Positions 9,690-20,560 of a stretch of 64,000 nucleotides of DNA are shown one piece after another. The stretch lies in the NCBI RefSeq assembly GCF_016100455.1, contig NZ_JACFSK010000001.1:310001-374000 (forward strand), given 5' to 3'. Below the pieces are notes generated by a model. The model saw nothing but the letters and a program-made list of their open reading frames with translations, ran no database searches and was not told the DNA's origin. Numbering within the stretch: the stretch's first letter is position 1; every line of letters begins with the position of its first letter. This DNA comes from Bartonella sp. M0283 (lineage in GTDB: Bacteria > Pseudomonadota > Alphaproteobacteria > Rhizobiales > Rhizobiaceae). The position numbers and the translations under genes were made by a program.

Positions 9690-11339
9690 ATGTTCCGCAA
9701 CGAAGAAAAATTTCGCGCCGCTTTCAATGCATTAAAAACCCATGCAAAAGATCCGGAGCTTGGCGATATTCGCTCACTATTTAAAAATGACCCGCAGCGT
9801 TTCGAACATTTTTCATTGCGGCTTGATGATTTGTTGTTCGATTTTTCCAAATGCGGGGTGACAGCGAAAACCTTGGAACTTCTGGATAATCTTGCCGATG
9901 CTGCCGGTTTGAAAGAGCGGCGCGAGGCCATGTTTTCCGGCGAGCCAATCAATCTGACCGAGAATCGTGCGGTTCTTCACGTTGCATTGCGTGCACCGGA
10001 GGGAAGCACAATTATGCTTGGCGACAAAAATATTGTCGAGGATGTGCAATCGGTTCTCTCGAATATGGAAAAATTTTGCGAAGGGGTGCGCTCCGGTGCT
10101 TTGAAAGGCGAACATGGCGGCAAGATTACCGATGTCGTCAATATTGGCATCGGTGGTTCCGATCTTGGGCCCAAAATGGCAACGCTTGCCCTAAAACCTT
10201 ATCATGACGGGCCGAATAGCCACTTTGTTTCCAATGTCGATGGCGCCGATATTGCCGATACATTGTCGCGGCTTGATCCGGCAACAACATTGATTATTAT
10301 TTCTTCCAAAACCTTCACAACCGCCGAAACCATGACCAATGCGCGTGTTGCGCGCCAATGGATTGCAGAAAAACTGGGTGAAATGGCGGTTTCAAAACAT
10401 TTTGCGGCGGTTTCGACAGCACTTGGCAAGGTGGCCGATTTCGGCATTGACCCGTCGCGCGTTTTCGGCTTCTGGAACTGGGTTGGCGGGCGTTATTCCG
10501 TCTGGTCGGCAATCGGCCTTTCGGTGATGATGGCAATCGGGCCGGAAAATTTCAGAAAGTTTCTGGCTGGCGGCCATGCAATGGATGAACATTTCCGCAC
10601 CGCACCTTATTCTGAAAACCTTGCTGTCCGGCTGGGGTTGATCGGTTTCTATAATCGCGTCATTTGTGGTTATCCGACACGCGCTGTTATCCCTTATGAG
10701 GAACGGCTGTCGCGTCTTCCCGCCTATCTCCAGCAACTCGACATGGAATCAAACGGCAAACATGTAACCATTGATGGCAAGCCGGTTACAATGCCGACAG
10801 GCCCTGTTGTCTGGGGGGAACCGGGAACCAACGGACAACATGCCTTCTTCCAGCTTTTGCATCAGGGTACCGATATCATTCCGGTTGAATTCATTGTTGC
10901 TGTGAACGGGCATGAAGAAAACCTGCGTCATCAGCATAATATGCTTCTTGCCAATTGTTTTGCCCAATCGGAAGCTTTGATGCGCGGCCGAAGCCAAGAA
11001 GCGGCAAAAGCCATGTTGATGAAAGGCGGCATGAGTGAGGCGGAAGCAGAAAAACTAGCCCCGCATAAAAGCTTTGTTGGCAACCGCCCGACATTGACGC
11101 TTGTTCATGACAAGCTCACCCCCTTTACATTAGGGCGGTTGATTGCGCTTTATGAACACAGGGTTTTTGTTGAAGGCACACTCATGAACATCAACTCCTT
11201 CGACCAATGGGGCGTTGAATTGGGTAAGGAACTTGCCAATGAATTATTGCCTATGGTTTCCGGTCAGGAAAGTGCCGATGGCCATGATAGTTCGACAAGC
11301 GGTTTGATCTCTTATGTCAAAGAGCGTCGCACGCGCTGA
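9690..11339 (+). CDS. pgi: glucose-6-phosphate isomerase
   Basis: This enzyme interconverts glucose 6-phosphate and fructose 6-phosphate in the cytoplasm, linking the Entner-Doudoroff/pentose phosphate routes with gluconeogenesis. The 549-residue length matches the bacterial family. Signatures are the sugar-phosphate-binding [12 protein letters not shown] segment (about 152-163), the [20 protein letters not shown] block with the catalytic base Glu, and the C-terminal [12 protein letters not shown] signature that ends in the active-site Lys. GGAGGG sits about ten bases ahead of the ATG. It stands alone, between an efflux operon and a terminator, so it is probably monocistronic. Confidence 0.97.
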   Translation: MFRNEEKFRAAFNALKTHAKDPELGDIRSLFKNDPQRFEHFSLRLDDLLFDFSKCGVTAKTLELLDNLADAAGLKERREAMFSGEPINLTENRAVLHVALRAPEGSTIMLGDKNIVEDVQSVLSNMEKFCEGVRSGALKGEHGGKITDVVNIGIGGSDLGPKMATLALKPYHDGPNSHFVSNVDGADIADTLSRLDPATTLIIISSKTFTTAETMTNARVARQWIAEKLGEMAVSKHFAAVSTALGKVADFGIDPSRVFGFWNWVGGRYSVWSAIGLSVMMAIGPENFRKFLAGGHAMDEHFRTAPYSENLAVRLGLIGFYNRVICGYPTRAVIPYEERLSRLPAYLQQLDMESNGKHVTIDGKPVTMPTGPVVWGEPGTNGQHAFFQLLHQGTDIIPVEFIVAVNGHEENLRHQHNMLLANCFAQSEALMRGRSQEAAKAMLMKGGMSEAEAEKLAPHKSFVGNRPTLTLVHDKLTPFTLGRLIALYEHRVFVEGTLMNINSFDQWGVELGKELANELLPMVSGQESADGHDSSTSGLISYVKERRTR

Positions 11340-11364
11340 AAACGAGAATCTGAAACGATAGAAG

Positions 11365-11393
11365 GCAGCGTATCCAAGAAGGCGCTGCTTTTA
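11365..11393 (+). terminator. intrinsic terminator after pgi
   Basis: GCAGCG (11365-11370) pairs with CGCTGC (11383-11388), followed at once by TTTTAT. It lies 25 bases after the pgi stop. Confidence 0.7.
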
Positions 11394-12145
11394 TATCTGT
11401 CTATAAATCCTATTTTTCTTTTCCGTCACATTTTACTTTCATTTGTGACATCCTGCTCACGCCTACATCCCGTTTTGTCCGATAAGCCTTTTGCGATATT
11501 TCATTTTGTCGATATGTCGGCCTATCTGACAGATCGGCTTTCCGGTTGCGTTTCGCGAATTTGCAATCATGCTTTACAAAGTTAACTCATTCTGCCTTTG
11601 AAAGAGTCACGTGATAGTGCAATGAACAAGAGTGACTTTTGCCAAAGCTGTTTCCCGCGAGGGCTTTTTCCCGTTTTTTGGTCTGGCAAAAAATGGTCTG
11701 CAAATGGCTGACGGTCGTTATCGGCGTATATTTTTAAAATTCCGGTTTTGAAAAACTCCGGTTCATGGAAACTTGAAAGCCATGTGAACAAATCTCGCCC
11801 GAAAAGCGGTATTTTTGTTTGGCACATTTCGATGCAGCAGGGCTTAAGTAAAAGAAAAAATAGAAACGTGTTTTTCCGATAATCTCTTTTTTGAAGGCAT
11901 AGCCGAATACTATGGGGCACTCGAAAAAAATGTCGAGTGAAATAGCCGGAAACGGGGGAAGGCAAAAACGGGAAATGGGGCGATTGCTTTGCTTTTTAAA
12001 AAGCGCAACGATTTTTATAAGCCAGTATGATTTTTAAAAAGCGCAGTAATTTATCTATAGAGCATGGGGATTGTTTTGAAGTTTAAGATTTTGATGGCGG
12101 GGCACATTTGTTTTTAAGGGCAGGGACGCAAGGATTAAAGGCGCT
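11394..12145. other. gene-free stretch between pgi and the TetR gene
   Basis: About 750 bases without a supported gene. It is AT-rich with runs of A and T. The words TTTTTAAAAAGCGCA recur around 11990-12050, another sign of local duplication. Confidence 0.45.
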
Positions 12146-12778
12146 TCATCCCATAAGTTGGCGGGAATTTTTCCGGAAAGAGCGGGTTTGGCTCAGAATC
12201 AATCGTGTACCGAGCGCATAGAGGTCGAAATTCTTTGCCGAATTCAGCCACTCGTGAAGAATGCCGCCTACCACACACACAAGCACGCGCGCGCCATCTT
12301 CGGGTTCCCATTCATCGGAAAGCATATCGCGGCTTCGCGCCACATAGAGCATGCGCGTAAAAAGATCGAGCATGCTGTCATGGGCTTCCCTCAAGCGTAA
12401 TATCATTTGCGAAAATTCATCAACATATTCGCAACGCAAAGTGATGATTGTCATGACCCGCTGCTGGTGCTCGTCCTCGGCAAAACGGCTGAGTGAAGCA
12501 CAGGCCGATTTTTCCAGAACATCAATCGGATTGATAGAATCATTGCGGCTTACTTCATCAATAAGCTCTTCTTGCGGAAATTTGATACGGTCGATAATGG
12601 CATTATAAATGGCCGGTTTGTCGCGGAAATGGAAATAGATTGCTCCGCGTGTAACGCCAGCCCGTTCGGCAATTTCATTCAATGACGTTTTGGAAACACC
12701 TTTGGTTAGAAAAGCCGTTTCTGCAGCGTCAAGGATCGATTCACGTGTCTCGCTTGCCTCGGCTTTTGTCCGGCGCAT
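12146..12778 (-). CDS. bepR: TetR/AcrR-family repressor of the adjacent RND pump
   Basis: This 210-residue regulator has an N-terminal helix-turn-helix of the TetR type (ILDAAETAFLTKGV, then GVTRGAIYFHFRDK at about residues 43-56) and an all-helical ligand-binding half. It is divergent from the downstream adaptor-pump operon, and a 20-base imperfect palindrome lies in the shared region, the usual arrangement for a local repressor released by pump substrates. The closest named system I know with this layout is BepR-BepD-BepE of Brucella, where the TetR protein represses bepDE. The symbol is assigned by this synteny and family resemblance. GGGG about eight bases ahead of the ATG supports the start. 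Confidence 0.75.
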   Translation of the reverse strand: MRRTKAEASETRESILDAAETAFLTKGVSKTSLNEIAERAGVTRGAIYFHFRDKPAIYNAIIDRIKFPQEELIDEVSRNDSINPIDVLEKSACASLSRFAEDEHQQRVMTIITLRCEYVDEFSQMILRLREAHDSMLDLFTRMLYVARSRDMLSDEWEPEDGARVLVCVVGGILHEWLNSAKNFDLYALGTRLILSQTRSFRKNSRQLMG

Positions 12779-12936
12779 CTTATTACCCCTTTTTGTCCCG
12801 TCGCAGTCCTTAAAAGCTCCACATCTTGTCCTGAAAAAAGCAAAATCCTGATTAAAAAAGTTCGATTAAGTCTTTGTAACCGGTTGTGACGCCTTATTAT
12901 TGCTGTTATTAAGTGGTTATTAGCGAATTAGCTATT

Positions 12937-12956
12937 TACAAACATCCATGTATGTA
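12937..12956. promoter_or_regulatory. probable TetR/AcrR operator
   Basis: TACAAACATCCATGTATGTA is an inverted repeat with arms TACAAACAT and ATGTATGTA (one mismatch) around CC. It resembles the ACAT/ATGT operators of AcrR-type repressors. It lies 43 bases before the bepD-like ATG and overlaps a possible -10 box TATATT (12955-12960), so a bound repressor would block the pump promoter. Confidence 0.6.
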
Positions 12957-12998
12957 TATTTTACCGGACACGAAAAAAATATCAAGGTCTGACATCCT

Positions 12999-14366
12999 AT
13001 GACACTATTAAGGAAAATATCGGCCGCTCTTTTTGTTGGCGTGCTGTCTTTTGGACTCATTTCCTGTGGCAAAGAAGAAAAACATACGCCGCCGCCATCA
13101 CAAGCCAGCGGCAAGGTTATCCATCAGGCAGAAGTTCCGTTAAATTACGAATATGCAGCCCGCGTTGTTGCTTATCGTGAAACCGAAGTTCGTGCCCGTG
13201 TCGGCGGTATTTTGTTGCACCGCAATTTTGTTGAAGGCTCGGAAGTCAAGCAGGGCGACATATTGTTCGAGATTGATCCGGACAAATATGAAGCCGCTGT
13301 TGCATCGGCGCGCGCACAGGTTGCACAGGCGCAAGCCAATTACGACCAGTCGGTTCGTGATGCCGACCGTGCCGAAGAACTGGTGAAACAGAAGGTGCAA
13401 TCAACATCATTGCGCGATCAGGCTTTTGCCAAGCGCGATGCCGATGAAGCAACATTGATGCAGGCAAAAGCCGAATTGCGCACTGCCGAACTCAATCTCG
13501 AATATACGAAAGTTGCCGCCCCGATCAACGGGTTGACCAGTCGCGAGGCTGTTTCGGAAGGTTCGCTTATCGGAACCGACCCGACGTCGAGCCTGCTCAC
13601 TACAATCACCCAGCTTGACCCGATCTATGTCAACTTCTCCTTTGCTGATGGTGAATATGACCAGATTCGCCATTTGATGGACGAGATGCAGAAGCGCGGC
13701 GAAAAGATAGACAATCTGAAAGTGACTGTCCGCCTTGGTGAAGGGGTTGATTATCCCGAACAAGGTACAGTCGATTTTACCTCGCCGACAATTGACAAGC
13801 AGACAGGAACCTTGGGGGCACGTGCTGTTATTGCCAATCCCGATCGTCGTCTGGTTCCGGGTATGTTTGTTCGTGTAACGGTAACCGGTATCAAAATGGC
13901 CAATGCCATGACCATTCCGGAATCGGCTCTGGTTCAAAACAGTAGTGGCCAATTTGTCTATTTGCTGAAAGAACCCGATAAATCGAAAACCGCCGCGAAT
14001 GCTCCGCAAGGCGCTCCGGCTCCGGCTGCTGCGAATGGTGGCAATGGTGGCGATGCTGGCAAGGGTCAGCCGCAAAAGCCGGCCGGTCGTTTGATGGTTG
14101 TCGAGCAACGTCCGGTCAAGGCCGTGCGCAAGATGCAAAACGGCGACTGGCTGATTGACAGTGCCGAATTTGATTCAAAAGACAAAAACAAGATCGTTCA
14201 GGGGCTTCGTGACGGAGATGAAGTTGTCACCGAAGGCCAGGTTTATATTGAACAGGGGCTGATGCGTGTTCCCGAGGGGCAGAGCCTGATGGTTAATGTC
14301 ACCGACGATGCGCCGCAACAGGCACCTAACGGGGGCAATGCAAAAGCTTCAGGACCTGCACAATGA
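12999..14366 (+). CDS. bepD: RND efflux adaptor lipoprotein, BepD/AcrA type
   Basis: This 455-residue membrane fusion protein starts with a lipoprotein signal ending in LISC (Cys23), so it should be anchored to the inner membrane and span the periplasm. The order is first lipoyl half ([20 protein letters not shown]), alpha hairpin rich in Ala/Gln/Glu, second lipoyl half ([14 protein letters not shown]), beta-barrel and membrane-proximal domain. An Ala/Gly/Pro-rich low-complexity insert (about residues 335-365) interrupts the proximal domain and is longer than in E. coli AcrA. The last four bases (ATGA) are shared with the start of the pump gene, so the two are translationally coupled. The symbol follows the Brucella system by family and gene order. 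A generic AcrA name would also fit. Confidence 0.8.
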   Translation: MTLLRKISAALFVGVLSFGLISCGKEEKHTPPPSQASGKVIHQAEVPLNYEYAARVVAYRETEVRARVGGILLHRNFVEGSEVKQGDILFEIDPDKYEAAVASARAQVAQAQANYDQSVRDADRAEELVKQKVQSTSLRDQAFAKRDADEATLMQAKAELRTAELNLEYTKVAAPINGLTSREAVSEGSLIGTDPTSSLLTTITQLDPIYVNFSFADGEYDQIRHLMDEMQKRGEKIDNLKVTVRLGEGVDYPEQGTVDFTSPTIDKQTGTLGARAVIANPDRRLVPGMFVRVTVTGIKMANAMTIPESALVQNSSGQFVYLLKEPDKSKTAANAPQGAPAPAAANGGNGGDAGKGQPQKPAGRLMVVEQRPVKAVRKMQNGDWLIDSAEFDSKDKNKIVQGLRDGDEVVTEGQVYIEQGLMRVPEGQSLMVNVTDDAPQQAPNGGNAKASGPAQ

Positions 14367-17300
14367 GCTATAGTTTCTTTATTAACCGACCGGTTTTCGC
14401 GTCGGTTATATCCATTATCATCGTATTGGCCGGCTTTATGTGTATGCGCATATTGCCGATTGCCCAATATCCTGATTTGTTGCCACCGCAAGTGGTGGTT
14501 TCGGCGCAGTACCCGGGTGCCAGTGCCGAAACAGTGGCGCAGACAGTGGCTGTACCGCTTGAGCAGCAGATCAACGGCGTTGAAGACATGATCTATATGC
14601 AATCAACCAGCAACGCGTCCGGTACATTGCAGATCACTGTTACTTTTGCGCTTGGAACAGACCCTGATCAGGCAACCATTAACGTCAATAACCGCGTTCA
14701 ACGTGCTTTGACAACTTTGCCGCAGGAAGTGCAGCGTCTCGGTGTTGTTGCCGATAAACGCTCTTCATCCATTCTCGGTCTTGTTGCCATGCGTTCGACA
14801 ACCAATGCCTATGACCGTATTTATGTCGGCAACTATGCATTGCTTAACGTTGTTGACGATTTGAAACGTATTCCCGGTGTTGGTGATGCGCAGGTCCTTG
14901 GACATGTCGATTATTCGATGCGTATCTGGTTGCGGCCTGACAAGCTTGCCCAATATAATATGACACCGACCGATGTTATCAACGCGGTCAAGGAACAGAA
15001 TAACCAATATCCTGTCGGTCGTATCGGTGAACAGCCTGATATTAATGGCGCTTTCACCTATTCGGCAACGACGCAAGGCCGCCTTGTTACAACAGAAGAA
15101 TTCGGCAATATTATTCTGCGGTCGGATGATACCGGTGCTTCTCTGCGTTTGAAAGATGTTGCGCGTATCGAACTCGGTACCCAGCAATATTTCATTGAAT
15201 CCAATTTGAACGGCAATCCGATGGTGCCGATCCTGATCTTCCTGCAACCGGGTGCCAACGCGCTTGCCACCATGCAGGCGATCAAGCAACGTATGGATGA
15301 ATTGAAAGTTGCCTTCCCTCCGGGGATTGAATATTCGGTACCTTACGATACCACCAAGTTCATTCAGGTTTCCGTTGAGGAAGTTGTCCACACCTTCATC
15401 GAAGCTATTCTGCTTGTTATTGTGGTTGTGTTTATCTTCCTGCAGAACTGGCGAGCGACGCTTATTCCGATTATCGCGGTGCCAATATCTATTATCGGGA
15501 CGTTTGCGGGTATTTACGTGCTCGGCTTCTCGATCAATATGTTGACACTGTTCGGGCTGGTGCTTGCTATCGGTATTGTGGTTGATGACGCGATTGTGGT
15601 GTTGGAAAACGTCGAACGTGTCATGTCGGAAGAAAAGCTTTCGCCGCATGATGCTGCAATCAAGTCGATGAGCGAGGTTACAGGGCCGGTTGTCGCTATT
15701 GTGCTGGTTCTGTGCGCCGTGTTCATTCCTGTGTCATTCATGGGCGGCATGGCCGGTGTTATGTATCAGCAATTTGCTGTAACAATCGCCATTTCGGTTG
15801 TTATCTCCGGTACTGTTGCTTTGACACTGACACCGGCTTTGTGCTCGCTGTTGTTGAAGCCGCGCCATAGCGAACCGATTGCACCGTTCCGCTGGTTTAA
15901 CGAGACATTCCAGAAGATCACCAATCTTTATGTTTCCGGTGTCAGCTTCTTCGTCCATAAGTTCTGGTATGGCATTATCGGTTTTGTGCTGGTTTGTGTC
16001 TTTGCCGTCTTCATGTTCGAGAAGGTTCCTTCCTCTCTCGTTCCGGATGAAGATCAAGGTTATGTGCTTGCGGTTTCGTTCCTGCCTTCGGCATCTTCAC
16101 TTGAAAGAACACAAGGTGTTGTCGACAAGGCCTACAAAATTCTCAAGCAAAATCCTGCGGTCGAGAACATTGCAGAACTTGCTGGTTATGACCTTCTTTC
16201 GGGCGGTTTGAAGACAAGTTCGGGCGCCATGTTCGTCATGTTCAAGGATTGGAAAGAAAGACCCGATCCGAAGGATGATGCGCGTGTGATTGCCCCGCAA
16301 GTCGTCGGCATGACATCAAGCATCAAGGACGGTGTCACCATTGCTTTCAACCCGCCGCCCATCACCGGCCTTTCGACAACAGGTGGCTTTGAAATGTATC
16401 TGCAAGACCGCGCCGGTGGCTCGATTGACGAACTCTTCAATATGACAATGAAACTCGTCAAAGCTGCCAACCAGCGTCCGGAATTGAAGAATGTCCGCAC
16501 CACTTTTGACCCGAACGTTCCGAAGTATGACTTCCATGTCGATCGTGTCAAAGCCCGTGCTATGGATGTGCCGATCAATTCGATTTATGATGCCCTTTCG
16601 GCAACATTCGGTAACATCTATATCAACGACTTCACCCTTTACGGACGTAACTATCAGGTTAAAATCCAGTCTGAAGGCGAGTTCCGTAAAAGTGCGGAAG
16701 ATATCAAGCAGGTTTTTGTGCGGTCGAATTCCGGCAGCATGATACCGTTGAATGCGCTTGTCCAAACAACGCGTATTACCGGTTCCGACCAGCTTGAACG
16801 CTTCAACGCTTTCTATGCCACCAAGATCATGGGTGATCCGGGTACCGGCTTTACCTCCGGTGATGCGATCAAGGCGATGACGGAAGTTGCTGGCAAGGTT
16901 TTGCCCAATACCTACCAGATCGCATGGACAGGCTCCGCCTATCAGGAAGTTGTGGCCGGTGGTGCCGGTTCAACCGCTATGATCTTCGGTATCATTATGG
17001 TGTTCCTCATTCTGGCTGCACAATATGAACGTTGGAGCCTGCCTTTTGCAGTTGTTACCGCTGTGCCATTTGCGATTGCCGGCGCGTTGACATTCACTTA
17101 CCTGAGGGGCCTCAGCAACGACGTTTATTTCCAGATCGGCCTCGTTACACTTGTGGGGCTGGCTGCGAAAAACGCTATTCTTATCGTGGAATTTGCTGTG
17201 CTTGAACGTGAAAGCGGCAAATCGGCCATTGATGCGGCGATTTCTGCAGCACGTCTTCGTTTCCGCCCGATTGTGATGACATCTCTGGCGTTTATCCTTG

Positions 17301-17548
17301 GTGTTGTCCCCTTGGCAAGATCTACCGGTGCCGGTTCGGCTAGCCGTCACGCAATTGGTACCGGTGTTATCGGCGGTATGTTGGCTGCGACATGTATTGC
17401 GACCTTCTTTATCCCGATGTTCTACAGGCTGTTTAGCGGAAATCGTGCCGGAAGAACTGCTGGTGGAGAGCCGACAAATGGAGGCAATGCACCGGAAGCT
17501 CAATCCGCACCCGACAAACAGTCAGGCAATAATGTCCAACAAGCATGA
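14363..17548 (+). CDS. bepE: RND multidrug efflux pump, BepE/AcrB type
   Basis: This 1061-residue HAE1-type pump starts with [15 protein letters not shown], as AcrB-like pumps do. The TM4 motif [17 protein letters not shown] has the paired Asp of the proton relay, and [14 protein letters not shown] in TM10 carries the relay Lys. The [16 protein letters not shown] segment is typical for the multidrug branch. Export of bile salts, dyes and drugs through a TolC-like channel is known for Brucella BepDE. No channel gene is present here. The C-terminal tail after TM12 is a polar Gly/Asn/Gln-rich stretch. Expression is probably controlled by the divergent TetR gene. Confidence 0.88.
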   Translation: MSYSFFINRPVFASVISIIIVLAGFMCMRILPIAQYPDLLPPQVVVSAQYPGASAETVAQTVAVPLEQQINGVEDMIYMQSTSNASGTLQITVTFALGTDPDQATINVNNRVQRALTTLPQEVQRLGVVADKRSSSILGLVAMRSTTNAYDRIYVGNYALLNVVDDLKRIPGVGDAQVLGHVDYSMRIWLRPDKLAQYNMTPTDVINAVKEQNNQYPVGRIGEQPDINGAFTYSATTQGRLVTTEEFGNIILRSDDTGASLRLKDVARIELGTQQYFIESNLNGNPMVPILIFLQPGANALATMQAIKQRMDELKVAFPPGIEYSVPYDTTKFIQVSVEEVVHTFIEAILLVIVVVFIFLQNWRATLIPIIAVPISIIGTFAGIYVLGFSINMLTLFGLVLAIGIVVDDAIVVLENVERVMSEEKLSPHDAAIKSMSEVTGPVVAIVLVLCAVFIPVSFMGGMAGVMYQQFAVTIAISVVISGTVALTLTPALCSLLLKPRHSEPIAPFRWFNETFQKITNLYVSGVSFFVHKFWYGIIGFVLVCVFAVFMFEKVPSSLVPDEDQGYVLAVSFLPSASSLERTQGVVDKAYKILKQNPAVENIAELAGYDLLSGGLKTSSGAMFVMFKDWKERPDPKDDARVIAPQVVGMTSSIKDGVTIAFNPPPITGLSTTGGFEMYLQDRAGGSIDELFNMTMKLVKAANQRPELKNVRTTFDPNVPKYDFHVDRVKARAMDVPINSIYDALSATFGNIYINDFTLYGRNYQVKIQSEGEFRKSAEDIKQVFVRSNSGSMIPLNALVQTTRITGSDQLERFNAFYATKIMGDPGTGFTSGDAIKAMTEVAGKVLPNTYQIAWTGSAYQEVVAGGAGSTAMIFGIIMVFLILAAQYERWSLPFAVVTAVPFAIAGALTFTYLRGLSNDVYFQIGLVTLVGLAAKNAILIVEFAVLERESGKSAIDAAISAARLRFRPIVMTSLAFILGVVPLARSTGAGSASRHAIGTGVIGGMLAATCIATFFIPMFYRLFSGNRAGRTAGGEPTNGGNAPEAQSAPDKQSGNNVQQA

Positions 17549-17572
17549 TTGCTTGTTGACAATACCAAAAAC

Positions 17573-17602
17573 AAAACCCCGGTCTCCAACCGGGGTTTTT
17601 TA
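17573..17602 (+). terminator. strong intrinsic terminator after the pump operon
   Basis: AAAACCCCGG (17573-17582) and CCGGGGTTTT (17590-17599) form a perfect ten-pair stem with a seven-base loop, followed by further T. It lies 25 bases after the pump stop codon. Confidence 0.9.
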
Positions 17603-17839
17603 TTGCCGCGATTACTCCATAACTTGAATCTTGCGGTCATCCTTTCGGGTTCCACAGCGGCACACGGTACAAGCCAAAGGATTGGGGGAGCGATGTAATT
17701 TTAAGGATTTGAATAAAATGATAGCCCGACGACAAATGGAAAAGGAAGGGGCAAGATGCAGGCAGAAAAACCAGACTGCCAGCGGAAAAAGGATAGGGGG
17801 AGGATAAGAGAAGGAGTACCGCCGGCAGGAACAATCATC

Positions 17840-18700
17840 AAAGTCGGGGAAAAGGGCGGGGATGCGCTACTTTGTAAAACCAATAAATCTATTGAAGCTT
17901 AGGAGCAAAACGAGAAGATGGTGCTCGGCAGCGAGAAAACTTCCTTTGAATTGAGGAATAGAGCAGCAAAACGCAGCTGACCTGCAAGAATAGATCTCCG
18001 GAGGCTTGAAAACGGAATAGGAAGTTAGCGCTCGGCAGAAAAATAAATTTACCAAAGTCGCTAAAAAGGCCAAGGATGCGATATACGGCGGCACCAATAA
18101 ATCCATTGAAGCTTGCGAATGGGATGAGAAGCTGGTGCTCACAAGCAAGAAAAATTCCTCTGAATAGGGGAGCAGAGCAGAAAACGCAGCTGACCTGCAA
18201 GAGTAGATCTCCGAAGGCTTGAAAACAGGTTAGCAAGTTAGCGCTCGGCAACAAAAATAAATTTACCAAAGTCGCTAAAAAGGGCGGGGATGCGATGCCG
18301 CAACACCTTTTAAATCATTGAAGCCTGCGAATGGGATGAGAAGTAGCTGTCCACCAGCGAGAAAAATTCCTCTGAATAGGGGAGCAGAGCAGAAAACGCA
18401 GCTGACCTGCAAAAGGAAATCTCTGGATGCTTGAAAACGAAATAGCAAGTTAGCGCTCAGCAGAAAAATAAATTTACCAAAGTCGCTAAAAAGGCCGAGA
18501 ATGCGATGCCGCAACACCTTTTAAATCCATTGAAGCTTGCGAATGGGATGAAAAGCTGGTTCCTACCAGCGAGAAAAATTTCCTGCGTTTGAGGAACAGA
18601 GAGGGGATGCGCTACCCCATAGCAGTAATAAATCTAATAAAGGTCAGAACCAGAGTAAAAAGATTTCACTCGACCGCAAGATAAATCTTACGAAGTTCTG
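17840..18700. repeat. tandem array of ~213 bp units, degenerate
   Basis: The word CGCAGCTGACCTGCAA recurs at 17972, 18185 and 18397 (spacing 213 and 212), and GATGCG marks at 17865, 18075, 18289 and about 18500 show the same period. Three near-complete units and a shortened, diverged fourth or fifth (to about 18700) can be aligned by eye. Since 213 is 71 codons, units stay roughly in register. The minus strand keeps long open frames with the repeated peptide LLQVSCVFCSAPLFRGIFLA. The plus strand keeps pieces such as TNKSIEACEWDEKL broken by stops. No start or ribosome binding site makes either strand a convincing gene, so this may be a decayed repeat protein or purely non-coding expansion. 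Confidence 0.85.
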
Positions 18701-18886
18701 TCCAGCACAGTTCACGGGAAAGGCGTAAAAGCCGCATGAAGGGGCCGATCCAATGTTATTAAGCCTGACAAAAACAGTCACGAGAACGGATGTTTCATGC
18801 ACCTCGACCTTATAGAGCGCGTGAAATGGCAGGTAACAGGATATATCGCCCGTTAGCCGATCTTATTCATGAAAACGGACTGAAGA

Positions 18887-20560
18887 TTACGAAAGGCCTT
18901 CGATTTCCCCGTTTTCATCAAGGTGGATTTTTTCGGCCATGGGGTGGCGGGGAAGCCCCGGCATGGTCATGATATCACCGCAAATCACCACAACAAATCC
19001 GGCACCGGCACTCAATTTGACTTCACGCACGGGAATAGTGAAATTTTCCGGTGCGCCTAAGAGTTTCGGGTCGGCCGAAAATGAATATTGCGTTTTTGCC
19101 ATGCAAACCGGCAAGTTCCCGTAACCTTCCTCGTCCCAGGCTTTCAACTGGTTCAGAATATTGGCCGGAATATCGGCACCGCGCCCGCCATAAATCTCGC
19201 GTATAATGGTGTTGATCTTTTCTTCCAATGGCAGGTTATCGGCATAGAGTGGGTGAAAGTTGCTTTTGTTTTCGGAAATCATCTGCACGACAGCACGGGC
19301 GAGTTCTTCCGCACCTTCACCACCTTTTTCCCAATGGTGGCAAATAATGGCCTGATGGTGGGTCTCCGCAACGATTTTCTGTAAAGCCTCTATTTCCGCA
19401 TCGGTGTCGGAATTGAAATAATTGACCGCCACAATGACCGGCACACCATATTTTTCCATATTCGAAATATGGCGCAACAAATTGGCGGTGCCTTTTTTCA
19501 ATGCCGCAACGTTTTCATGGGCAAGATCGCCTTTTGCAACGCCGCCATTCATTTTCAATGCACGGATTGTTGCAACAATGACGGTTGCATTAGGTTTCAA
19601 GCCGGCTTTGCGGCATTTGATGTCGAAAAACTTCTCGGCTCCAAGATCAGCACCGAAGCCCGCTTCCGTGACCACATAATCGGCAAGCTTCAACGCGGTT
19701 TTTGTGGCAATGACCGAGTTACAACCATGGGCAATATTGGCAAAAGGCCCACCGTGGATAAAAGCCGGATTATGTTCGATTGTCTGCACCAGATTTGGTG
19801 CCAATGCATCGCGCAACAAAACCGCCATTGCACCTTCTGCATGAATATCGGAAGCGGTAACGGGCGTTTTATCGTAACGGTAACCGATAATGATTTTCCC
19901 CAAGCGCTTTGTGAGATCGGCAAGGTTTTCGGAAAGGCAGAAAATTGCCATGATTTCGGAGGCTACCGTAATATCGAACCCGCTTTGGCGGCAAAAACCG
20001 TTTTTGACCCCGCCAAGGGAAAGCACAACGTCACGAAGCGCGCGGTCATTCATGTCGACAACGCGTTTCCATGTAATCCGGCGGGAGTCGATATTCTGTT
20101 CATTGCCCCAATAAATGTGGTTATCCACCATTGCGGCAAGAAGATTATTGGCCGATGTGATCGCATGAAAATCGCCGGTGAAATGCAAATTGATGTCTTC
20201 CATCGGAATGACTTGCGAACGTCCGCCACCGGCTGCACCACCTTTCTGGCCGAAATTTGGCCCTAAGGATGGTTCGCGTAACGATGCGACAGCCTTTTTG
20301 CCAATATGATTGAGCGCATCGGTAAGGCCGATTGTAGTGGTGGTTTTTCCTTCGCCTGCCGGTGTCGGGTTAATGGCAGTCACCAGAATAAGTTTGCCGT
20401 TTTTATTGTTTTTGAGTGTCTCGATGTATTTTGCGCTGATTTTTGCCTTGTCATGGCCATAAGGAACAATATCCTCGTAAGGAATATCAAGCTTTGCGGC
20501 AATGTCACGAATAGGCAGTTTGGTTGCTTGACGGGCTATTTCAATATCTGAAAGATTCAT
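18887..20560 (-). CDS. fhs: formate--tetrahydrofolate ligase
   Basis: This enzyme forms 10-formyltetrahydrofolate from formate, ATP and tetrahydrofolate in the cytoplasm, feeding purine synthesis and initiator tRNA formylation. The 557-residue length is standard. The P-loop [15 protein letters not shown] lies at about residues 65-79, and [16 protein letters not shown], a family hallmark, follows. The ATG at 20560 is preferred to the TTG one codon upstream. It is transcribed alone, ending next to the tandem repeat region. Presence of Fhs suggests the cell meets formate from fermenting neighbours or oxalate/C1 breakdown, though this is inference. Confidence 0.97.
   Translation of the reverse strand: MNLSDIEIARQATKLPIRDIAAKLDIPYEDIVPYGHDKAKISAKYIETLKNNKNGKLILVTAINPTPAGEGKTTTTIGLTDALNHIGKKAVASLREPSLGPNFGQKGGAAGGGRSQVIPMEDINLHFTGDFHAITSANNLLAAMVDNHIYWGNEQNIDSRRITWKRVVDMNDRALRDVVLSLGGVKNGFCRQSGFDITVASEIMAIFCLSENLADLTKRLGKIIIGYRYDKTPVTASDIHAEGAMAVLLRDALAPNLVQTIEHNPAFIHGGPFANIAHGCNSVIATKTALKLADYVVTEAGFGADLGAEKFFDIKCRKAGLKPNATVIVATIRALKMNGGVAKGDLAHENVAALKKGTANLLRHISNMEKYGVPVIVAVNYFNSDTDAEIEALQKIVAETHHQAIICHHWEKGGEGAEELARAVVQMISENKSNFHPLYADNLPLEEKINTIIREIYGGRGADIPANILNQLKAWDEEGYGNLPVCMAKTQYSFSADPKLLGAPENFTIPVREVKLSAGAGFVVVICGDIMTMPGLPRHPMAEKIHLDENGEIEGLS

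Noticed and set aside
11582..11965. 127-codon minus frame after pgi
   Set aside because: Phe/Lys/Leu-rich, no signal for translation and no family pattern; AT-rich chance frame.
14765..15649. 294-codon frame antisense to the second RND pump
   Set aside because: The composition is a complement artefact (many Asn, His, Arg) and the plus-strand gene is certain.
17840..18700. CRISPR array
   Set aside because: Units are over 200 bases, similar along their whole length, and without the short repeat and unique spacer pattern; no cas genes are present.
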